Positions 9,168 to 18,800 of a DNA stretch of 48,092 nt are shown piece after piece. Each line of letters opens with the position of its first letter. Position 1 is the stretch's first letter. The stretch spans positions 1 through 48,092 of the forward strand of contig JALSHG010000094.1 of assembly GCA_026982355.1 (NCBI GenBank), in the 5' to 3' direction. The translations under genes and the position numbers were made by a program. The notes beneath the pieces were generated by a model. That model was not told the DNA's origin. It made no database searches and saw nothing but the letters and a program-made list of their open reading frames with translations. Source of the stretch: Thermodesulfovibrio sp. GTDB taxonomy: Bacteria > Nitrospirota > Thermodesulfovibrionia > UBA6902.

Positions 9168-10417
9168 ACAAGGAACACAGGAAGACAAGGAAATCAAAGA
9201 CGAAACCAGCATGGAAATTCAATACCATCGAGGAGGCCCTTGAGGATATCAGGGAAGGGAAGATGGTCATCCTCCTTGACGATGAAGACAGGGAGAACGA
9301 GGGTGACCTTACAATAGCCGCCGAGAAAGTGACCCCCGAGGCCATAAACTTTATGGCGAAATACGGGCGGGGGCTGATATGCCTGTCCCTGACGCCCGAG
9401 AGGGTCGAAGAACTCAAGCTCCCGATGATGGCGGACATGAACACATCCCGTTTCGGTACCGCCTTTACCGTTTCAATAGAGGCAAGAAAAGGGGTGACCA
9501 CAGGCATCTCGGCTGCCGACAGGGCCACAACCATCAGGACAGCCATAGACCCTGAATCCCGGCCCGAGGACCTGGCGAGGCCGGGCCATGTGTTTCCCTT
9601 AAGGGCGCAGCCCGGCGGTGTCCTGAAGCGCGCGGGGCAGACCGAGGGATCCGTGGACCTGGCAAGACTTGCAGGGCTTTATCCTGCAGGCGTTATCTGC
9701 GAGATAATGAACGATGACGGCACAATGGCGAGGGTCCCCCAGCTGGCGGAGTTCGCACGCAGGCACGGCCTGAAGATGGTCACCATCAAGGACCTGATAC
9801 AGTTCAGGATGCGCAACCAGTGCCTGGTGACAAGGGAGGCGGTCACCACGCTGCCAACCGCTTACGGGGGCGAGTTTACGGCCATCGCCTTCGGAAACCA
9901 GGTCGACGACACAGTAAACATAGCGCTGGTCAAGGGCGAGATATCCCCTGATGACGAGGTGCTTGTCAGGGTTCATTCCGAGTGCCTCACCGGCGATGTC
10001 TTCGGTTCAAAGAGATGTGACTGCGGCGAACAGATTCACAAGGCCATGGCCATGATCGAAAAAGAGGGCAAGGGGGTTCTTCTTTACATGAGGCAGGAAG
10101 GCAGGGGCATAGGGCTTGCCAATAAACTAAAGGCGTATGCGCTCCAGGATGAGGGGCTGGACACTGTCGAGGCGAACGTCCGCTTGGGGTTCAAACCCGA
10201 CCTGAGGGACTACGGCATAGGCGCCCAGATACTCGTTAATCTCGGGGTGCGCAGGATGCGCCTCATAACGAACAACCCGAAAAAGCTCATAGCCCTGGAA
10301 GGCTACGGCCTGCGGGTGGTGGACCGCGTGCCCCTGGAGATAAAGCCGCACGATAAAAATATCAAATACCTTAAGGCCAAGAAGAAGAAACTGGGGCATA
10401 TACTGGAAAACATATAA
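9164..10417 (+). CDS. ribBA: Bifunctional DHBP synthase / GTP cyclohydrolase II
   Basis: A 417-residue fusion that supplies both riboflavin precursors. The N-terminal half is 3,4-dihydroxy-2-butanone-4-phosphate synthase with the acidic metal motif [10 protein letters not shown] (39-48), followed by RPGHVFPL. The C-terminal half is GTP cyclohydrolase II, with zinc cysteines Cys274, Cys285 and Cys287 in [16 protein letters not shown] and the catalytic region RQEGRGIGL. Both halves look intact. It overlaps ribE by 4 nt and is followed after 26 nt by ribH. An Arg/Lys-rich leader ([12 protein letters not shown]) is a little longer than usual. Confidence 0.96.
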   Translation: MNKEHRKTRKSKTKPAWKFNTIEEALEDIREGKMVILLDDEDRENEGDLTIAAEKVTPEAINFMAKYGRGLICLSLTPERVEELKLPMMADMNTSRFGTAFTVSIEARKGVTTGISAADRATTIRTAIDPESRPEDLARPGHVFPLRAQPGGVLKRAGQTEGSVDLARLAGLYPAGVICEIMNDDGTMARVPQLAEFARRHGLKMVTIKDLIQFRMRNQCLVTREAVTTLPTAYGGEFTAIAFGNQVDDTVNIALVKGEISPDDEVLVRVHSECLTGDVFGSKRCDCGEQIHKAMAMIEKEGKGVLLYMRQEGRGIGLANKLKAYALQDEGLDTVEANVRLGFKPDLRDYGIGAQILVNLGVRRMRLITNNPKKLIALEGYGLRVVDRVPLEIKPHDKNIKYLKAKKKKLGHILENI

Positions 10418-10443
10418 GTAAAACATGCAGGAGGAGGGGATGG

Positions 10444-10905
10444 ATGAAGAGATATGAGGGAGAGCTTCAGGCAAAAGGGCTTAAATTTGCAATAATCGCG
10501 AGCCGGTTTAATGATTTCATAACAAACAAGCTCCTTGACGGCGCTGTCGATGCGCTTGTAAGGCACGGCGCCTCGGAGCAGAATATAGACATAATAAAAG
10601 TTCCCGGCTCCTTTGAAATACCACTGGCGGCAAAGAAGGTCGCCGGTAAGAAATCCCATGATGCCGTTATCTGTCTGGGAACGGTTATCAGGGGCGCCAC
10701 GCCTCACTTTGACTATGTCGCCGCCGAAGCGGCCAAAGGCATCGCCGCTGCATCGCTGGATACAGGTGTCCCCATCGCATTCGGGGTCCTGACAACGGAC
10801 ACCATTGAGCAGGCGGTCGAGAGGGCGGGGTCAAAGAGCGGCAACAAGGGCTGGGATGCCGCCATGACGGCGATAGAGATGGCGCAGCTTATGAAGAAGT
10901 TATAA
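10444..10905 (+). CDS. ribH: 6,7-dimethyl-8-ribityllumazine synthase
   Basis: A 153-residue lumazine synthase that joins the two RibBA-derived precursors; family members form 60-mers or pentamers. Characteristic segments are [28 protein letters not shown] and [11 protein letters not shown] with active-site His88. The start at 10444 has a strong AGGAGGGG ribosome site. It is the third gene of ribE-ribBA-ribH, with nusB next, a common order in bacteria, although here a 219-bp repeat separates ribH and nusB. Confidence 0.96.
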   Translation: MKRYEGELQAKGLKFAIIASRFNDFITNKLLDGAVDALVRHGASEQNIDIIKVPGSFEIPLAAKKVAGKKSHDAVICLGTVIRGATPHFDYVAAEAAKGIAAASLDTGVPIAFGVLTTDTIEQAVERAGSKSGNKGWDAAMTAIEMAQLMKKL

Positions 10906-10956
10906 GTGAGAAATGTTACCCGTAAAGAGAGTCTGCTTTTCACCATTCACCGCCTT

Positions 10957-11175
10957 CTCCTTAATGTTGCATAAACAGGCGGCCGAGTCTGCCGGAAAAC
11001 CTTTTTAAAGCGATAGGATATTGGAAATAAGTCTCTGTTGCAGGAATCGACGCGGGTCCGGAATTCAAAAAGACGTCTGTATGCCGTGCGGAATATTTTC
11101 CGAAGGTATCGCAGATAAAGCTTTGCCGCCAGGCTCCGCCGCCACACCGGCGGTATGTGATGCCGCTGTAGGGTT
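10957..11175 (+). repeat. Palindromic repeat A, complete long copy
   Basis: 219 bp filling the gap between ribH and nusB. The left end CCTTAATGTTGCATAA has lost its first AA. The inner blocks CTTTTTAAAGCGATAGGA and GGTATCGCAGATAAAGC and the right end ATGCCGCTGTAGGGTT are present. The base after its last nucleotide is the A of the nusB start codon. Confidence 0.85.
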
Positions 11176-11604
11176 ATGAAACGACGCCGGGCACGGGAAT
11201 ACGCGCTGCAGATCCTGTTTCAGCTTGAGCTGACGGGCAGTGAAGTGAGCGATGAAGTCCTGGAGGAATTCTGGGAGGGCAATGACGAGGATGATGAAGT
11301 CCGGGAATTCACCGGCAGCGTTGTAAAGACCACCAGGAAAAACCTCCGGGAAATAGACGAGACGATAAAAAGGGCGGCGGAGCACTGGTCCCTTGAGAGA
11401 ATGGCGGCTATTGACAGGAATATCCTGAGGGCCGCAACGTGCGAGCTTTTATACAGGAGCGACATACCTCCGTCGGTTGTGATAAACGAGGCCATTGAGA
11501 TAGCAAGGAAATACTCCACAGAGGATTCGGCGCCCTTCATAAACGGGATACTGGATAAGATCGCAAAGGCCGTGCGTCCCGCAACCCCGGGGAGACGCAA
11601 ATAA
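11176..11604 (+). CDS. nusB: Transcription antitermination protein NusB
   Basis: A 142-residue all-helical NusB, which binds boxA RNA with NusE (ribosomal protein S10) in rRNA antitermination. Matching features are the N-terminal RRRAREYALQILFQLE, the central ERMAAIDRNILRAATCELL and the C-terminal PPSVVINEAIEIARKYSTEDSAPFINGILDKIA. The start codon immediately follows a repeat copy, so TAGGG in the repeat terminus is the only nearby ribosome-site candidate. purB follows after 22 nt. Confidence 0.95.
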   Translation: MKRRRAREYALQILFQLELTGSEVSDEVLEEFWEGNDEDDEVREFTGSVVKTTRKNLREIDETIKRAAEHWSLERMAAIDRNILRAATCELLYRSDIPPSVVINEAIEIARKYSTEDSAPFINGILDKIAKAVRPATPGRRK

Positions 11605-11626
11605 TCCTTTTTAAAAAGGGAGAGCA

Positions 11627-12919
11627 ATGATACCAAGATACTCAAGACCTGAAATGGCGAAAATCTGGGAGCCTGAGAATAAATTCCGGAAATGGCTCGA
11701 TGTGGAGATTGCAGCCTGTGAGGCATGGGCAAAACTCGGGGAGATTCCGAAAAAGAGCCTTGCCGCAATCAAAAAGCGCGCAAAGTTCAACATCAGGCGG
11801 ATAGACAGGATCGAGAAAACAGTAAAGCACGATGTTATCGCCTTTCTTACATCCGTTGCCGAAAACGTCGGCGCTGATTCCCGGTACATACACAAGGGGC
11901 TCACCTCATCGGACATTCTCGACACAGCCCTGGCCATACAGATGCGCGAGGCCGCGGACATAATAATCGGGGATATCAGGGAATTGATGGAAGTCCTTAA
12001 GGATAATGCCTATAAATACAAGGATACCCTGCAGATGGGCAGGAGCCACGGCATCCATGCCGAACCCACCACCTTCGGGCTGACATTCGCCCTCTGGTAC
12101 GAAGAAATGAAGCGCAACCTCGGTCGCATGGAAACCGCTGCGGAGACCATCAGCTACGGGCAGCTCTCAGGCCCTGTCGGGACATTTTCAAGCCTCCCGC
12201 CGTTTATTGAAAAGTATGCATGCAGGAAGCTCGGCTTGAAACCCGCGCCTGTCTCCACCCAGATCATCCAGAGGGACAGGCACGCCGAATACATGGCCGC
12301 CCTCGCCCTCATAGCCGGCGCAATAGAGAAAATGGCGGTGGAGATCAGGCACCTGCAGCGCACCGAGGTGCTTGAGGCTGAGGAGCCGTTCGAAAAAGGG
12401 CAGAAAGGCTCGTCCGCCATGCCGCACAAACGCAATCCCATCGGCAGTGAGAACCTCAGCGGCCTTGCAAGGGTGGTGCGGTCGAACGCCATGGCCGCAC
12501 TGGAGAACATCCCGTTATGGCACGAGCGCGACATCAGCCATTCCTCCGTTGAAAGGATAATCATCCCGGACAGCACAATACTCATTGACTACATGCTGGC
12601 CAGGCTCACGGGTATCCTCAGGGGTCTCCAAGTATATCCGGAGAGGATGAAGGAGAACATCGACAGGAGCTACGGCCTGTTCTGCTCCCAGCGTGTGCTT
12701 ATCAAGCTTACGGAAAAGGGGTTGAGCCGGGAGAACGCCTACCGGCTTGTCCAGCAGCGGGCCATGCAGAGCTGGCGGCAGAGAAAGCCCTTCAGAGACC
12801 TGCTCAAAAAAGACCGGCTGATAAAGAAGTATTTATCCGTCGAAGAGATAGACGCCCTGTTCGACCTGTCGTTTTACACGAAGAATGTGGACTACATCTT
12901 CAAGAGGGTGTTCGGATAG
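11627..12919 (+). CDS. purB: Adenylosuccinate lyase
   Basis: A 430-residue fumarase/aspartase-superfamily lyase that acts twice in purine synthesis: SAICAR to AICAR, and adenylosuccinate to AMP, each releasing fumarate. The superfamily signature GSSAMPHKRNPI contains the mobile catalytic serine. Other conserved segments are TSSDILDTALAIQ and MGRSHGIHAEPTTFG with the catalytic His. Its length matches the short bacterial PurB class. The ribosome site is AAGGGAGAG. It is probably co-transcribed with nusB. Confidence 0.96.
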   Translation: MIPRYSRPEMAKIWEPENKFRKWLDVEIAACEAWAKLGEIPKKSLAAIKKRAKFNIRRIDRIEKTVKHDVIAFLTSVAENVGADSRYIHKGLTSSDILDTALAIQMREAADIIIGDIRELMEVLKDNAYKYKDTLQMGRSHGIHAEPTTFGLTFALWYEEMKRNLGRMETAAETISYGQLSGPVGTFSSLPPFIEKYACRKLGLKPAPVSTQIIQRDRHAEYMAALALIAGAIEKMAVEIRHLQRTEVLEAEEPFEKGQKGSSAMPHKRNPIGSENLSGLARVVRSNAMAALENIPLWHERDISHSSVERIIIPDSTILIDYMLARLTGILRGLQVYPERMKENIDRSYGLFCSQRVLIKLTEKGLSRENAYRLVQQRAMQSWRQRKPFRDLLKKDRLIKKYLSVEEIDALFDLSFYTKNVDYIFKRVFG

Positions 12920-13130
12920 CGCCTGAGAACCTGCCATGCCCCCCCTCTTTCACCAGACGTTTATATTTTCATACGACTGCCGGCCCTGGCCGCATTGCAG
13001 ATATGATTTATATCATGGTCAGGTTTTTTTGAATGGTGTATACATATAGTCACTACACTGCAAGCACGGATTTTTGCAAAAAGCCTGCGGCATATAATTT
13101 GATATTTCTTTTGAAGAAGGAGGACTGAGA

Positions 13131-13715
13131 ATGAAGGAGACGATCAGGAACCTGACAAAGGCGTTTATCGGTGAGAGTCAGGCAAGGAACCGTTACACAT
13201 TCTACTCGAAAATCGCCAGTAAGGAAGGCTACGATCAGATTGCGGAGATTTTCCTTCTGACCGCGGACAATGAAAGGGAACATGCCAAGTGGCTGTTCAG
13301 GTTGATCAATGAATTGAAACGGAAGAGCGACGAGGACCTGAGCGAGATTGCCGTTGATGCGGCGGCGCCGACGACACTCGGCACCACTGCCGAAAACCTG
13401 AAGGCCGCTATTGCGGGGGAACGCTATGAATATACGGAGATGTACCCGGAATTCGCGGATATTGCCGAAAAAGAGGGCTTCCCCGAGATCGCCGCGCGGC
13501 TGAGGGCCATCTCCAGGGCGGAAGAGCACCACGAGGAGAGATACGGGAAGCTGTTAAAGGAAGTCGAGGCCGGCACGGTGTTCAGGAAAGACAGGAAGGT
13601 GCAGTGGGTATGCAGGAAGTGCGGGTACACTCACGAGGGCGAAGAGCCGCCGCAGATGTGCCCTTCATGCAATCACGAGTCGAATTACTTCGAGGTCAGG
13701 CACGAAGAGTATTAA
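13131..13715 (+). CDS. rbr: Rubrerythrin
   Basis: A 194-residue rubrerythrin, a non-haem diiron peroxidase of anaerobes that reduces hydrogen peroxide. A ferritin-like four-helix domain carries iron ligands in [24 protein letters not shown] and [10 protein letters not shown]-terminal rubredoxin-like domain has Cys161, Cys164, Cys177 and Cys180 in CRKC and CPSC. The ribosome site is AGGAGG. The 211-bp gap upstream is AT-rich, with a TATAAT hexamer at 13093-13098 but no convincing -35 at normal spacing. A terminator-like hairpin follows, then the superoxide reductase gene, a logical partner because it produces peroxide. Confidence 0.95.
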   Translation: MKETIRNLTKAFIGESQARNRYTFYSKIASKEGYDQIAEIFLLTADNEREHAKWLFRLINELKRKSDEDLSEIAVDAAAPTTLGTTAENLKAAIAGERYEYTEMYPEFADIAEKEGFPEIAARLRAISRAEEHHEERYGKLLKEVEAGTVFRKDRKVQWVCRKCGYTHEGEEPPQMCPSCNHESNYFEVRHEEY

Positions 13716-13734
13716 TCCTGAATGCTTCAATAAC

Positions 13735-13789
13735 CACGACAGGTGGGTCTGCCCGGAAACCCTTCCGCAGGCCCGCCTGTCGTGTTTTT
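13735..13789 (+). terminator. Rho-independent terminator after rubrerythrin
   Basis: Inverted arms CACGACAGGTGGG and CCCGCCTGTCGTG (one mismatch) separated by 24 nt and followed directly by TTTTT. Located 20 nt after the rubrerythrin stop codon, it should end or attenuate that transcript before the superoxide reductase gene. Confidence 0.85.
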
Positions 13790-13833
13790 GATAAGATTGT
13801 TTCGGAAGAAAAAATTACTGGAGGGCTTCAGCA

Positions 13834-14217
13834 ATGGAAGAAAAAGGACTTTTTTGCGGAATCAACAGGCCGAAGGACGCATCGAACCTCAGCGACATGG
13901 AGAAAAAGCATATCCCGGTGATACACGCCCCTGAAGAGGTCAGGCCGGGCGAGCCTTTCAAGGTGACAATCAGTGTGGGCGAGATGCCCCATGTCATGGA
14001 CGAGGCGCATCACATCCAGTGGCTTGAGGTCGGCTTCGGAGAGAATTTCCATGCACGGATCGACCTGACCCCGGTCTTTACGCGTCCGGAGGTTACAGTG
14101 ACCCTTGTCAGGCAGGGAAAGGGCTCCCGCGAGACCGGAACGTTGCGCGTTGTCGAGCGGTGTAATATGCACGGCCTGTGGGAGGCGGCAAGGGACATCA
14201 GGATAATCAGGGACTGA
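13834..14217 (+). CDS. Superoxide reductase (neelaredoxin, class II)
   Basis: A 127-residue superoxide reductase, which reduces superoxide to hydrogen peroxide at a square-pyramidal Fe(His)4(Cys) centre. Candidate ligands are His26 in EKKHIPVI, His53, His59 or His60 in PHVMDEAHHIQW, and Cys110 and His113 in CNMHGLW. The Lys in EKKH is the conserved catalytic residue. There is no N-terminal desulforedoxin domain, so it is the one-iron class rather than desulfoferrodoxin. GGAGG lies 9-10 nt before the start. With rubrerythrin upstream it forms an anaerobic oxygen-defence pair. Confidence 0.9.
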   Translation: MEEKGLFCGINRPKDASNLSDMEKKHIPVIHAPEEVRPGEPFKVTISVGEMPHVMDEAHHIQWLEVGFGENFHARIDLTPVFTRPEVTVTLVRQGKGSRETGTLRVVERCNMHGLWEAARDIRIIRD

Positions 14218-14231
14218 CCGGCGACGATTTG

Positions 14232-14260
14232 CCTTAATGTTGCATAAACCGGCGGAGGCG
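14232..14260 (+). repeat. Palindromic repeat A, left-end fragment with ribosome site
   Basis: CCTTAATGTTGCATAAACC then GGCGGAGGCG, after which the match stops at the next start codon. The GGAGG derived from the repeat arm lies at Shine-Dalgarno distance from ATG at 14263. Confidence 0.8.
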
Positions 14261-14262
14261 CT

Positions 14263-14649
14263 ATGAGTTATTACTTCAGCAAGGTATTGAATGCCTCTTT
14301 TGAAGAGGCTGTGTCAAGGGTGACGGATGAGTTGAAAAAAGAAGGGTTCGGCATACTGACCGAGGTTGATGTCAGGGAGACCCTGAAGAAAAAATTAAAC
14401 GTGGATTTCAGAAACTACAGGATTCTCGGGGCCTGCAATCCGCCGTTTGCGTACAGGGCGCTGCAGGCGGAGGATAAGATCGGAACCATGCTCCCCTGCA
14501 ATGTGATTGTGCAGGAGACCGGCGCGGGACAGGTGGAGGTATCGGCTGTTGATCCGGTGGCGTCCATGACGGCTGTTGAAAATCCGGCATTGACGGAAAT
14601 CGCAACCGAGATTCGGAACAGGCTGAAAAAAGTCATTGGCGCTTTATAA
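14263..14649 (+). CDS. DUF302 family protein
   Basis: A 128-residue cytoplasmic protein of the DUF302 family, a small alpha/beta fold of unknown biochemical role found in many bacteria and archaea. Visible family features are YYFSKVLNASFEEAVSRVTDELKKEGFGILTEVDV at the N-terminus (key residues F-EEA and GFG-L-E-DV), the central YRILGACNPPFAYRAL and LPCNVIVQE. The start is set by GGAGG from the adjacent repeat fragment. Its stop codon overlaps the first base of the next repeat copy. It lies downstream of superoxide reductase, suggesting but not showing a redox-stress link. Confidence 0.85.
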   Translation: MSYYFSKVLNASFEEAVSRVTDELKKEGFGILTEVDVRETLKKKLNVDFRNYRILGACNPPFAYRALQAEDKIGTMLPCNVIVQETGAGQVEVSAVDPVASMTAVENPALTEIATEIRNRLKKVIGAL

Positions 14650-14862
14650 ACCTTAATGTTGCATAAACGGGCAGGAGAGTCTCCCGTAAAACCTTTATAA
14701 AGCGATAGGATTTTGTAAATATGTCTTTGTTGCAGGAATTAACGGAGAGTGAAATTCCAAAAGATGTCGATATGCCGTGCGGGATATGTCCTGAAGGTAT
14801 CGCAGATAAAGCTTTCCCGGCGGACTCCCCTGCCAACAGGCGGTGTTTTTATGCAACTGTAA
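14649..14862 (+). repeat. Palindromic repeat A, complete long copy
   Basis: About 214 bp between the DUF302 and HEPN genes. The left end is AACCTTAATGTTGCATAA, the inner blocks are CTTTATAAAGCGATAGGA and GGTATCGCAGATAAAGC, and the right end is TTTATGCAACTGTAA. The right end fuses directly into the left terminus of another fragment. Confidence 0.85.
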
Positions 14863-14887
14863 CCTTAATGTTTCATAAAGGGGGGAG
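14861..14887 (+). repeat. Palindromic repeat A, second left end in tandem
   Basis: AACCTTAATGTTTCATAAA starts at the last two bases of the preceding copy, giving a head-to-tail junction CTGTAACCTTAATG. The purine run GGGGGGAGG that follows is the ribosome site of the HEPN gene at 14896. Confidence 0.75.
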
Positions 14888-14895
14888 GAAAGGCA

Positions 14896-15282
14896 ATGAC
14901 TGAAACGGCAAAAGACAGGCTGCGCAGGGCCAATGAATATATTCATGAGGCTGAATTAATCCGCAGGGAAAAGATAGGCAACCTTCACGTGCTTGCAAAC
15001 CTGTATCACGCGATGATGAACTGTCTCTTCGCACTGCTGGACGTAAGGGATATCGGCAGGCTCACTCATGCAGATGTCATAGCGGAATTTGAAAAGCGGT
15101 ACATGCAGTCAGGGGTCTTCAGCACGGAGTTCTCCGACGCCCTTCGTTTCACGTACAACATCACCCACGAATGCGACTGCGACCACATGAAGCATCCGGA
15201 AGATAAGGATATAGACAGGCTCTTCCCGGTTGCAGGAAGGTTTGCCGGGGCGGTTGAGGAGTATTTGAAGAGGAATCAGTAA
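14896..15282 (+). CDS. HEPN-domain protein (UPF0332-like)
   Basis: A 128-residue helical protein resembling HEPN/UPF0332 proteins. Supporting segments are DRLRRANEYIHEAELI at the N-terminus, the helix NLYHAMMNCLFALL, and RFTYNITH (Arg84 to His91), which fits the Rx4-6H motif of HEPN ribonucleases. HEPN proteins are usually toxins or RNases paired with a minimal nucleotidyltransferase; no such gene is adjacent, so an orphan or non-toxin role is possible. A cluster of His, Cys and Asp (HECDCDHMKH) near residues 91-100 is unusual and could bind metal. The ribosome site comes from a repeat fragment. Confidence 0.6.
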   Translation: MTETAKDRLRRANEYIHEAELIRREKIGNLHVLANLYHAMMNCLFALLDVRDIGRLTHADVIAEFEKRYMQSGVFSTEFSDALRFTYNITHECDCDHMKHPEDKDIDRLFPVAGRFAGAVEEYLKRNQ

Positions 15283-15302
15283 AAAACGGAAGGAGGTTCC
15301 AT

Positions 15303-15722
15303 ATGAAAAGGCTGATGATTATAAGCGCCCTGGCGATCGCATTGTCGGCAGGCGCGGGTTATGCCGGCATGGGCGGCGGCATGATGGGCGGCGGAGGCGA
15401 CAAATCGGGCGGTATGGGCATGCAGCATGAAAAGACGGAGCGGCCGGGCATGATGATGCAGGGAGAGAACATGATGGGCGGCATGATGAATGACATGAAC
15501 AGCATGACGTCAATGATGCAGGACATGTCGAAGATGATGGAGAGGGGGATGAGTTCCGCCGACATGGCCGGGATGTCCGAGATAATGAAGGAAATGTGCG
15601 GGCACATGATGGAGATGTCAAGGATGATGAAAAACGGCGGCGTATCGCAGGAAGATATGCAGAGGCTGCATCGGCAGATGATGGATACGCGGAAAAAGTT
15701 CGATATGATGCGCATGAAGTGA
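15303..15722 (+). CDS. Methionine-rich exported protein
   Basis: A 139-residue small protein with a clear signal peptide (residues 1-21, cleavage after AGYA). The mature part is dominated by methionine, about 37 Met in the whole protein, in patterns such as MGGGMM, MMM, DMxxM and MMxxM, with single Cys, a few His and charged residues. No known enzyme domain is recognised. Such Met-rich exported proteins are often copper(I) or silver chaperones; that role is an inference from composition. The ribosome site GGAGG is well placed. No copper ATPase or oxidase gene lies nearby. Confidence 0.7.
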   Translation: MKRLMIISALAIALSAGAGYAGMGGGMMGGGGDKSGGMGMQHEKTERPGMMMQGENMMGGMMNDMNSMTSMMQDMSKMMERGMSSADMAGMSEIMKEMCGHMMEMSRMMKNGGVSQEDMQRLHRQMMDTRKKFDMMRMK

Positions 15723-15731
15723 CCTGAACTC

Positions 15732-15810
15732 AACCTTAATGTTGCATAAGCCGGCTGTGGAGTCCGCCGGACTCCCCTGCCCGCGGGCGGTGTTGTGCAA
15801 TTGCGTGGTT
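15732..15810 (+). repeat. Palindromic repeat A, short copy
   Basis: 79 bp: AACCTTAATGTTGCATAA, the right arm with CTGCCCGCGGGCGG, and a degenerate right end TTGTGCAATTGCGTGGTT. The internal block is absent. It lies between the Met-rich protein gene and the glucan dikinase gene. Confidence 0.75.
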
Positions 15811-15835
15811 GAGGTGCGGATTTACGGAAAAGCAG

Positions 15836-15841
15836 TATAAT
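15836..15841 (+). promoter_or_regulatory. Candidate -10 element before the glucan dikinase gene
   Basis: A perfect TATAAT ends 7 nt before the ATG at 15849. Initiation at normal distance would give a transcript with essentially no 5' leader. No good -35 is seen (TTGAGG at 15809-15814 is 21 bp away). The absence of a Shine-Dalgarno sequence fits, but the call rests on one hexamer. Confidence 0.3.
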
Positions 15842-15848
15842 ATATACA

Positions 15849-18800
15849 ATGCCTGAAGGAACAGAGACAGGAAATGATGTCGGCCTCCCGGACGTGATTA
15901 ATCTCAGGGATGAGATTAAAGGAGAGGTCCTGTTTGAAAACACGTACGAGCTTCCGGAGGGCAGGCTGGCTGTTGCGGTCGGCAGGGAGGGTGATGTTTA
16001 CCGTATCATCGTGCGTAGCGGCATATCCGGGCCGTTGCTCATGCACTGGGGGGCGGCTGTGCACGCGCCTTTTGAATGGACCCTCCCCCCTGCCTCCATG
16101 CTCCCTGAGGGAACAACCGTGGTTGAAGGCGCCGCCGCGCAGACCCCCTTTGTTTTAAACCGTCTCGACCTCCTCGTCAGTGAAAAAGACGCCCCCCTCG
16201 GCATCTCTTTTGTGCTTAAAAACACTGATACGGGGGCCTGGCTGAAAAATCACGGGCAGAACTTCTACGTCCCTGTGAAGGCTCCCGTGCAGGGTGAGGG
16301 GGGGATTGCCCCCCGGCTTTCTTATATTGCCGGGGAGATCATCCATGCGGAAACGGGCCGCCACTCATGGACACTGATGCACCGTTTCAACCTGTGCCAC
16401 GACCTGCTGGACAGGGTCGGGGGCGACATCGAGGGACTTGCGCTCCTTTTTGTGTGGATGCGTTATTCCGCTGTCAGGCAACTGGACTGGCAGCGCGACT
16501 ACAACACAAAGCCCGCGGAACTGAGCCACGCCCAGGACCGGCTTACTCTCAAACTCGCCGGCATATATACCGGCGAGCCCGGAAGCCGCGAGCTCGTGCG
16601 CCTGATAATGACCACACTCGGGCGGGGCGGTGAAGGTCAGCGAGTGCGTGACGAGATACTCAAGATCATGCACCGGCACAGGATCAAGGAAGTCAGCGGC
16701 CATTTCATGGAGGAATGGCACCAGAAGCTCCATAACAACACCACTCCCGACGATATAGTCATCTGCGAGGCGTACCTGAATTTCCTGAGAAGCGACGGGG
16801 ACCTCGGCCTGTTTTACAGAACCCTTGAGGCCGGAGGCGTTACAAAAGAGCGCCTGGAGAGTTTCGACCGGCCTATCGTGACCCCCCCGGATTTTGTTCC
16901 GCACCTGAAGGACGGATTGATACATGACTTTGAGAATTATCTCAGGATTCTTAAATCGGTTCATTCCGGCACTGACCTTGAAATCGCAGCTCATGCCGCC
17001 GGATACCTGCTGGACGGTGAACTGCGGGAAATGACTGAGTTCATATTGCGGCACAGGGATGACGGCCATGCCGCGATGCCCGATCTTGCCGCAGGGATCA
17101 CCGCAGTGCGCAACCGCCTCGCCGGCGTTTTAAACACTGACACGGATAACGGAAGGGTCCGCGATATGCTCTATCTCGACCTTGCCCTGGAGCAGTTCCT
17201 GCGTGTTGTGCTGGAACGGGGCATTCACATGCTTTCGGACAGGGACCGGCTTGTTGAATTAACGGGCATGGCGGTTGAGAACATGATGCTGTCGCATGAC
17301 AATCCCGAACTCCCGGCATGTCTACGCCACTGGCAGCGCCTTAAGGACATGCCGCGTTTCAGCCGGGACTGGTCCCTTCACGCCAAGTCCGTCACCGACC
17401 GGCTCGGCCGCATCATAGGAGACTTCAGCGAGTATTACTACAGGCTGTTCCAGGACAAGGCCGGGTTTCTGGGCAGGGCATTTCATGCGGACTCCTGGGT
17501 GATAAACCTCTTTACCGAAGAGGTGGTGCGGGGCAGGCCCGCATTCGTGCTTTCCACTCTCATACGCCGTCTCGACCCCGTACTGCGCGGCAGCGCGGGG
17601 ATCGGGGACTGGCAGGTCATCAGCCCCGGCCGGGCGATGGGATATGTGGAGGTGGTTGATGAATTGAGGGCTGTCCAGGGCAGGGCATTCACGCGGCCCA
17701 CGGTCATCATCACGGACAAAGTGAGCGGAGATGAAGAGCCGCCGGAGGGGGTCAATGTGGTTATCACGCCCGATCCGGTCGACCTTGTATCACATGTGGC
17801 GGTCCGCGCCAGGAACGCCAGGCTGCTGTTTGCCACGTGTTACGACAGGGAGCGCTACGAGCGGCTTAAGTCATTGAAAGGACATCTGCTCAATCTCGCG
17901 GTTAATACAGCGGGCGACGTGGTGTTTGAAGAGATTACGGATGAGATGACCGCCGCACCCCCGCAGGCGAAGATAAAACTGAAAAAGATACACCGTCCGG
18001 GGTTCTTCTCCTATGCCGTTCATTCAGCGGATTTCGGGGAGGGAGTGGTCGGCGGCAAATCCAACAACCTGAGGAGAATTATGGACAGGCTGCCGGAGTG
18101 GATTCACCTGCCCCCTTCAGCAGCCCTGCCGTTCGGCGTGTTTGAACATGTGCTTGACCTGGATATCAACAGGGATGTCGCCGCACGCTACAGGGACCTC
18201 CTGTCACGGGTTGATGACAACCCTGAAGAGATTCTTGCCGCCGTACGCAGGGTCATGCTTGAGCTCAGGCCGCCCGATGAGCTTCTCCCTTCGCTTCGCG
18301 CCGTCATGGAGCATGCAGGTCTCGGATGGCCTGAAAATCAGGAGGATGCCTGGACATGCATAAAGCGTGTCTGGGCGTCCAAGTGGAATGAAAGGGCGTA
18401 CCTGAGCCGCAGGGCCCGGGGGATCCCGCATGAAGACGTGTTCATGGCGGTTATCATCCAGCAGGTTGTAGAGGCGGAATATGCATTTGTAATCCATACC
18501 GCCAATCCCTTTACCGGCGACGGGAACGAGCTGTACGCAGAAGTGGTGCCGGGGCTCGGGGAGACGCTGGTGGGCAATTACCCGGGCAGGGCACTGAGCT
18601 TCACCTCCTCTAAGGACACGCCGGAGCCGCACATCCTGTCTTATCCGGGCAAGAGCACCGGGCTTTACGGCGGCGGGCTTATCTTCCGTTCGGACTCAAA
18701 CGCCGAGGACCTTGCGGAATACGCGGGCGCAGGGCTCTATGACAGCGTCATGCTGAATCCGCCGCGCGAAGCAATAATCGACTATACGGATGAACCCATT

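Noticed and set aside
13021-13098. A possible PerR or Fur operator upstream of rubrerythrin.
   Set aside because: The AT-rich segment has only loose dyads and does not match either consensus well enough to call.
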